A stretch of DNA of 9,369 nt, from positions 1 to 9,369 of the forward strand of contig CAJGDH010000060.1 in NCBI GenBank assembly GCA_904502145.1, in the 5' to 3' direction. This DNA is from an uncultured Eubacterium sp. (GTDB taxonomy: Bacteria > Bacillota > Clostridia > Lachnospirales > Lachnospiraceae). This document shows positions 6,694 to 9,369 of the stretch, piece after piece. Within the stretch, counting starts at the first letter, position 1; each line of letters starts with the position of its first letter. Under the pieces are notes generated by a model. That model saw only the letters and a program-made list of their open reading frames with translations. It was not told the origin of the DNA and did no database searches. The translations under genes and the position numbers were made by a program.

Positions 6694-7634
6694 GTACGAT
6701 CCCCTTTCTTACCAAATAATTTCCGGAAAAACCCACCGGCTTCAGGTTCATTAACCATTCGGAAGGAAGCCCGGTCCGGATCTTCCGCCGGAAGGCTCCT
6801 CATTATAATAGGCAATACTTCTTCACCGTCGCCGGAAAAGAGGCTCTCCTGTTCTGACAGGGCCGGATTCTGTCTTCCTGAGGGATAGATCAGAAAGCCT
6901 GTCTGGTTGTCCGTTTCTCCTCCCTCTCTGGCTGCTTCCATCAATGAAGTCAGGATCCTGGACCGGTCCGGTGCCTGAAGGATCTCTTCCATGTGGTCTG
7001 TCCTCAGGTCTCCGAAGAGGCCGTCCGACCCCAGGATCACGGCATCCGCCCGGTCTTCCTCCAGGACGGTCATTCCGGGATGGATCTCCTGTCTCTGGCC
7101 CAGAAACTCGATCAGCCGGTTCTTGTTCTGCAGGAAGAGGGTGGATCCCACCCTGGTCTTTCCTTCCCTGACCATCTTCCAGGCCAGGTTCTGCAGTTCA
7201 GTGACCAGGCTGAGCTTCCCGTCCTTCAGAACATAGGCCGGGCTGTCCCCGCTGCAGGCAAATATCCAGGTATCCCAGAAGAAGATGGCTGTGGTAAGGG
7301 TAGTCCCGCCTTTTTGTCCGGCGTCCATCCCCCATTTATAAAGGCTTAAGTTTATCCTGTGAAAGACCTCCGAAGAGAAATCCTTGAGGACTTCGATCTG
7401 GTCTTTCAGGGAACAGCCGCGGAATTCACCGCTGATGAGAAGTCTCACCAGCTCTTCGTACCACTGGGAGACGGCCATCCGGGAATACCGGTTTCCCGCC
7501 GCAAGACCGCCCATACCGTCGGCAACGGCAAATGCGCTTACCGTGGCCTCGTGGTCGATCTGAAGATCCATATGACAGTAAGCGTCCTCGTTCCTTGAAC
7601 GTTTATTCTGTAGTGATTCACTGAAGAAAACCAT
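6690..7634 (-). CDS. PP2C-family protein serine/threonine phosphatase
   Basis: Metal-dependent phosphatase that should reverse phosphorylation by the co-encoded kinase. The frame is open to a TTG at 7694, but ATG at 7634 is chosen because GGGAGGGG lies 5 bases upstream on the minus strand and the protein then begins at the usual PP2C first strand (MVFFSESLQNKRSRNED). The 314-residue product keeps the conserved motifs: RNED 14-17, ADGMGG 38-43, GGTTLT 109-114, SGDS 128-131, LGSDGLF 201-207 and the final TDN (241-243), so both metal sites appear intact. A tail of about 60 residues follows (252-314): acidic and probably disordered, ending in a short basic aromatic segment, GGFFRKLFGKKGDRT, that might dock on a partner or the membrane surface. 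First gene of the minus-strand operon and divergent from the mini-kinase, 81 bases away. Confidence 0.94.
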   Translation of the reverse strand: MVFFSESLQNKRSRNEDAYCHMDLQIDHEATVSAFAVADGMGGLAAGNRYSRMAVSQWYEELVRLLISGEFRGCSLKDQIEVLKDFSSEVFHRINLSLYKWGMDAGQKGGTTLTTAIFFWDTWIFACSGDSPAYVLKDGKLSLVTELQNLAWKMVREGKTRVGSTLFLQNKNRLIEFLGQRQEIHPGMTVLEEDRADAVILGSDGLFGDLRTDHMEEILQAPDRSRILTSLMEAAREGGETDNQTGFLIYPSGRQNPALSEQESLFSGDGEEVLPIIMRSLPAEDPDRASFRMVNEPEAGGFFRKLFGKKGDRT

Positions 7635-7715
7635 ATATTCCCCTCCCGGCCGGGCTTTCCTTTTCCCGGGACCTGTGTTAAACTGGATGGACAATGACCT
7701 GACGGAGGAAGATCC
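7635..7715. promoter_or_regulatory. 81-bp divergent intergenic region with GC palindromes
   Basis: Lies between the phosphatase ATG and the mini-kinase ATG and holds both ribosome binding sites: GGGAGGGG for the phosphatase (7640-7647, minus) and GGAGGA for the kinase (7704-7709, plus). A perfect palindrome CCCGGCCGGG (7645-7654) abuts and partly overlaps the phosphatase site, and CCCGGG recurs at 7665-7670; either could pair in the leader and mask that site. No convincing -35/-10 pair was found here on either strand. Confidence 0.45.
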
Positions 7716-8420
7716 ATGAACCCAGACCAGCTCACTTCATTTGCCTTTTATCAGAAAAAGAAAAATATTCTCCTCTACCGTGCGGAAGATGACTCCCGCA
7801 GGTATGTTCTAAAGAGTATTATAACAAAAGATGAGGCAGTTAGACAGGCTTTTTATGACGAATACGAATCTTTGCGGGGCCTGTCCTCCCCCTCCCTTCC
7901 GGTCTACTACGGTCTGTGGGAAGAATTTACTTACCCGGACCGGGAAGGTGCCTATCTTACTCTTTGTATGGAGGATTGCGGACACCTTCCTTCTCTGGAA
8001 AGCCTGAAACCGGACAGACAGGAGCTGCTGCGGATCCTGCTTAAGACAGGGGAAGTTCTCTCCTGGCTCATGGACCGGGGTATTCTCTACACGGACCTGA
8101 ATCCTTCCAATATCCTGATCCGGGGACAAGGCAGGGATCTGGGGATCACTCTCCTGGATTTTACCTTCTGCTACTATTTTATGCGTAATCCCCGTCCATC
8201 CTATCCCCTCCGGTTTTCCTACAGACTGGATCCTTCCCTCAAAGGGAATCAGCTTCTGATCCAGGAGCTGGCTCTGCTGCTGCAGGAGAGGATGGAACAA
8301 GAGGAAGACCCGGACGAGTCTTCCCCCCTCTTCTTTCTCCTGGAGACGGGGCTTCATCCTTCGGATACCCTGTACCTGAAGGATTACCTGCTACTCCTTG
8401 AGAAGTTTCTCGATCAATGA
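7716..8420 (+). CDS. Minimal kinase-like protein (divergent partner of the operon)
   Basis: A 234-residue soluble protein with a compact kinase fold. Lys33 in RYVLKSI fits the ATP lysine, Glu49 or Glu51 the helix C glutamate, and LTLCMEDCGHLP (81-92) the hinge. ILYTDLNPSNILI (123-135) is the catalytic loop, with Asp127 and Asn132 kept but His-Arg replaced by Tyr-Thr and the usual Lys by Asn129. LLDFT (146-150) gives metal Asp148 with DFT instead of DFG. Beyond this only about 85 residues remain: the activation segment, the APE motif and the helix F Asp are not recognisable. ATP and metal ligands are thus largely present while the peptide-substrate lobe is shrunken, as in small atypical kinases acting on a dedicated partner. 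The ATG has GGAGGA 6 bases ahead. It could be an active kinase or an ATP-binding regulator. Its last 30 bases overlap the PBP gene on the other strand. Confidence 0.85.
   Translation: MNPDQLTSFAFYQKKKNILLYRAEDDSRRYVLKSIITKDEAVRQAFYDEYESLRGLSSPSLPVYYGLWEEFTYPDREGAYLTLCMEDCGHLPSLESLKPDRQELLRILLKTGEVLSWLMDRGILYTDLNPSNILIRGQGRDLGITLLDFTFCYYFMRNPRPSYPLRFSYRLDPSLKGNQLLIQELALLLQERMEQEEDPDESSPLFFLLETGLHPSDTLYLKDYLLLLEKFLDQ
7818..7826 (-). promoter_or_regulatory. Extended -10 promoter candidate for the phosphatase operon, inside the divergent gene
   Basis: On the minus strand TGTTATAAT is a perfect extended -10 element (TGN followed by TATAAT). No good -35 is seen, which extended -10 promoters tolerate. 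Transcription would start near 7811 and run through the first 96 bases of the mini-kinase gene in antisense, giving the phosphatase a leader of about 177 bases. The plus strand encodes Ser-Ile-Ile-Thr here, so an AT-rich chance match is possible. Confidence 0.35.
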
Positions 8421-9369
8421 TTCAATGACAGGCGCCAAAGTTTTTCCGATATCTTTGGTGCCTAATTTATTTGCGGCGATCACATACCTGGGATGGTCAG
8501 CAGGCGCGAAGGCCACCATCCATGCATTGTTGGTCCCGTCCCCTCTCTGGGCGGTCCCAGTTTTGGCGGCGACAGGGCCGTATTCCTCGGACAGGCCGTA
8601 GGACCGGGCGGCCTCGACCATCGCATTTCTGATCCTGTCCGCCGTCTCTGCCTGCATGGTCTCGCAAAGAAGCTGGCTTTCTCCGTTATAGACCGTCTCC
8701 CCTTTCCCGTTTACTGCCTGGGAGAAGAGGTAGGGTTTCATCATTTTGCCGCCGTTGGCCACAGACTGGGTGATCATGGCCATCTGAAGGGGAGTCACCG
8801 TGGTGTCCCCCTGGCCGAAACAGGTCGCTGCCAGGGTGTTGTCCCCCTTATCCCTGACGGAGAAGGAGGAGCGGAGGGTGGTGAAATCAAGAGGGATCTC
8901 TTTGCCCAGCAGGAAACTCTCCCCCGCAGCCTGAATGACTTCATCGCCCAGAGCCAGTCCCCTGTTCATGAAATACACATTGGAGGAATGGACAAAGCCT
9001 TCCTCAAAATCTATACTGCCGTAGGCATTCCCGTTATAATTTCTGATAGTCTGTCCGTCCACCACAAGATATCCGTTATCTTCGATCCTTTCATCTGCCA
9101 GTCCGTTCTCTATGATGGCCTTGGCCATGACCAGCTTGAATACCGATCCGGGAACCACCGGATTCTGGTAGGCATTTGCCAGAAGGACCCCCTCGGCTTG
9201 ATTGATCTTCTCCCACTCCTTCTCCAGTTTTTTCAGGTTGTAGGTCGGGGAGGAAGCCATGGCCAGGATCTCTCCGGTCTCAGCGTCCAGCACCACCAGG
9301 GAACCGGTAAAGTCTTTGATCTTCTCGTATGCGGTCTTCTGCAGATCCGCGTCTATGGTAAGGGTGAGA
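8391..9369 (-). CDS. Class B penicillin-binding protein, transpeptidase domain (5' end outside the window)
   Basis: Acyl-serine transpeptidase that cross-links peptidoglycan outside the membrane. About 325 C-terminal residues are present; the frame is open to the right edge, so the N-terminal anchor and dimerisation region lie beyond it. The visible protein starts TLTIDADLQKTAYEKI, the usual lead-in to the transpeptidase domain, followed by SLVVLDAETGEILAMASSP. The three active-site motifs are present: SVFK (Ser codon at 9144-9146), SSN in HSSNVYFMNRG (about 8979-8987) and KTGTAQRGDG. GQGDTTVTPLQMA is also characteristic. The form fits PbpA-type class B enzymes of Firmicutes and Actinobacteria, often encoded beside an FtsW/RodA glycosyltransferase, which may follow to the right (inference). 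A GTG at 9296 inside the frame is not a credible start. The C-terminus, EKLLKE, is short, without an added domain, and its coding end overlaps the mini-kinase gene by 30 bp. Confidence 0.95.
   Translation of the reverse strand, partial: LTLTIDADLQKTAYEKIKDFTGSLVVLDAETGEILAMASSPTYNLKKLEKEWEKINQAEGVLLANAYQNPVVPGSVFKLVMAKAIIENGLADERIEDNGYLVVDGQTIRNYNGNAYGSIDFEEGFVHSSNVYFMNRGLALGDEVIQAAGESFLLGKEIPLDFTTLRSSFSVRDKGDNTLAATCFGQGDTTVTPLQMAMITQSVANGGKMMKPYLFSQAVNGKGETVYNGESQLLCETMQAETADRIRNAMVEAARSYGLSEEYGPVAAKTGTAQRGDGTNNAWMVAFAPADHPRYVIAANKLGTKDIGKTLAPVIESLIEKLLKE
8431..8472 (+). terminator. Terminator of the mini-kinase gene, embedded in the PBP coding sequence
   Basis: GGCGCCAAAG (8431-8440) pairs with CTTTGGTGCC (8453-8462) as a 10-bp stem with a 12-base loop, starting 10 bases after the kinase stop codon and followed by TAATTTATTT. 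The single non-Watson-Crick pair is G-U on the plus-strand RNA and C-A on the minus strand, favouring plus-strand action. The U tract is interrupted, so termination may be partial. The same bases encode part of the PBP C-terminus. Confidence 0.6.

Noticed and set aside
7635..7694. N-terminal extension of the phosphatase to a TTG start
   Set aside because: The added 20 residues have no PP2C homology pattern, the start is TTG, and the internal ATG at 7634 has a strong GGGAGGGG site.
1..9369. Mobile element, phage, defence island or toxin-antitoxin content
   Set aside because: No transposase, integrase, terminal repeats, nuclease or typical effector domains were seen; the flanks are housekeeping wall-synthesis genes.

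Overview
The window looks like chromosomal DNA from a Gram-positive Clostridia-type bacterium, probably Lachnospiraceae-like. This rests on strong AGGAGG-type ribosome binding sites, AT-rich intergenic gaps inside coding DNA of roughly balanced base composition (by eye), MurF and PBP proteins of Firmicute style, and an aspartate aminotransferase of the AspT/MocR-like type. The taxonomic call is inference. No tRNA, rRNA, CRISPR array, insertion sequence or phage gene was seen.

Layout. Positions 26-1393 (minus) hold murF, a cell-wall precursor ligase. A clear intrinsic terminator (1463-1497, minus) separates it from a PLP-dependent aspartate-type aminotransferase (1599-2879, minus). The aminotransferase has a candidate promoter lying inside a perfect inverted repeat. 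From 7634 down to 3081 (minus) runs a tight five-gene operon: PP2C phosphatase, Ser/Thr protein kinase, von Willebrand A (vWA) protein, a predicted pseudokinase fused to a degenerate vWA-like domain, and a small protein of unknown family. Four of the five genes are joined by overlaps of 4, 8 and 29 bp or a gap of only 11 bp. Divergent from it is a minimal kinase-like gene (7716-8420, plus). That gene's 3' end overlaps, tail to tail, the end of a class B penicillin-binding protein (8391 to beyond the right edge, minus).

How the genes may work together. A PP2C phosphatase, a Hanks-type kinase and a vWA protein encoded side by side resemble the known TerY-phosphorylation triad (E. coli YegK/YegI/YegL are of this kind). 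Here the core is elaborated with two further kinase-fold proteins at different stages of decay: one keeps its ATP and metal ligands but has a shrunken C-lobe, and one has lost its catalytic residues and is fused to a vWA-like domain without a MIDAS motif. None of the soluble proteins shows a signal peptide, membrane segment or PASTA repeats, so this is a cytosolic module distinct from PrkC/PrpC. A class B PBP next door recalls the actinobacterial pbpA-pknA-pknB-pstP neighbourhood and suggests, without proving, a link to peptidoglycan synthesis.

The most noteworthy part is the 3.1-8.4 kb signalling locus: three kinase folds, two vWA-type folds, one phosphatase and one orphan protein, together with a candidate operon promoter and a terminator that lie inside the neighbouring genes on the opposite strand.
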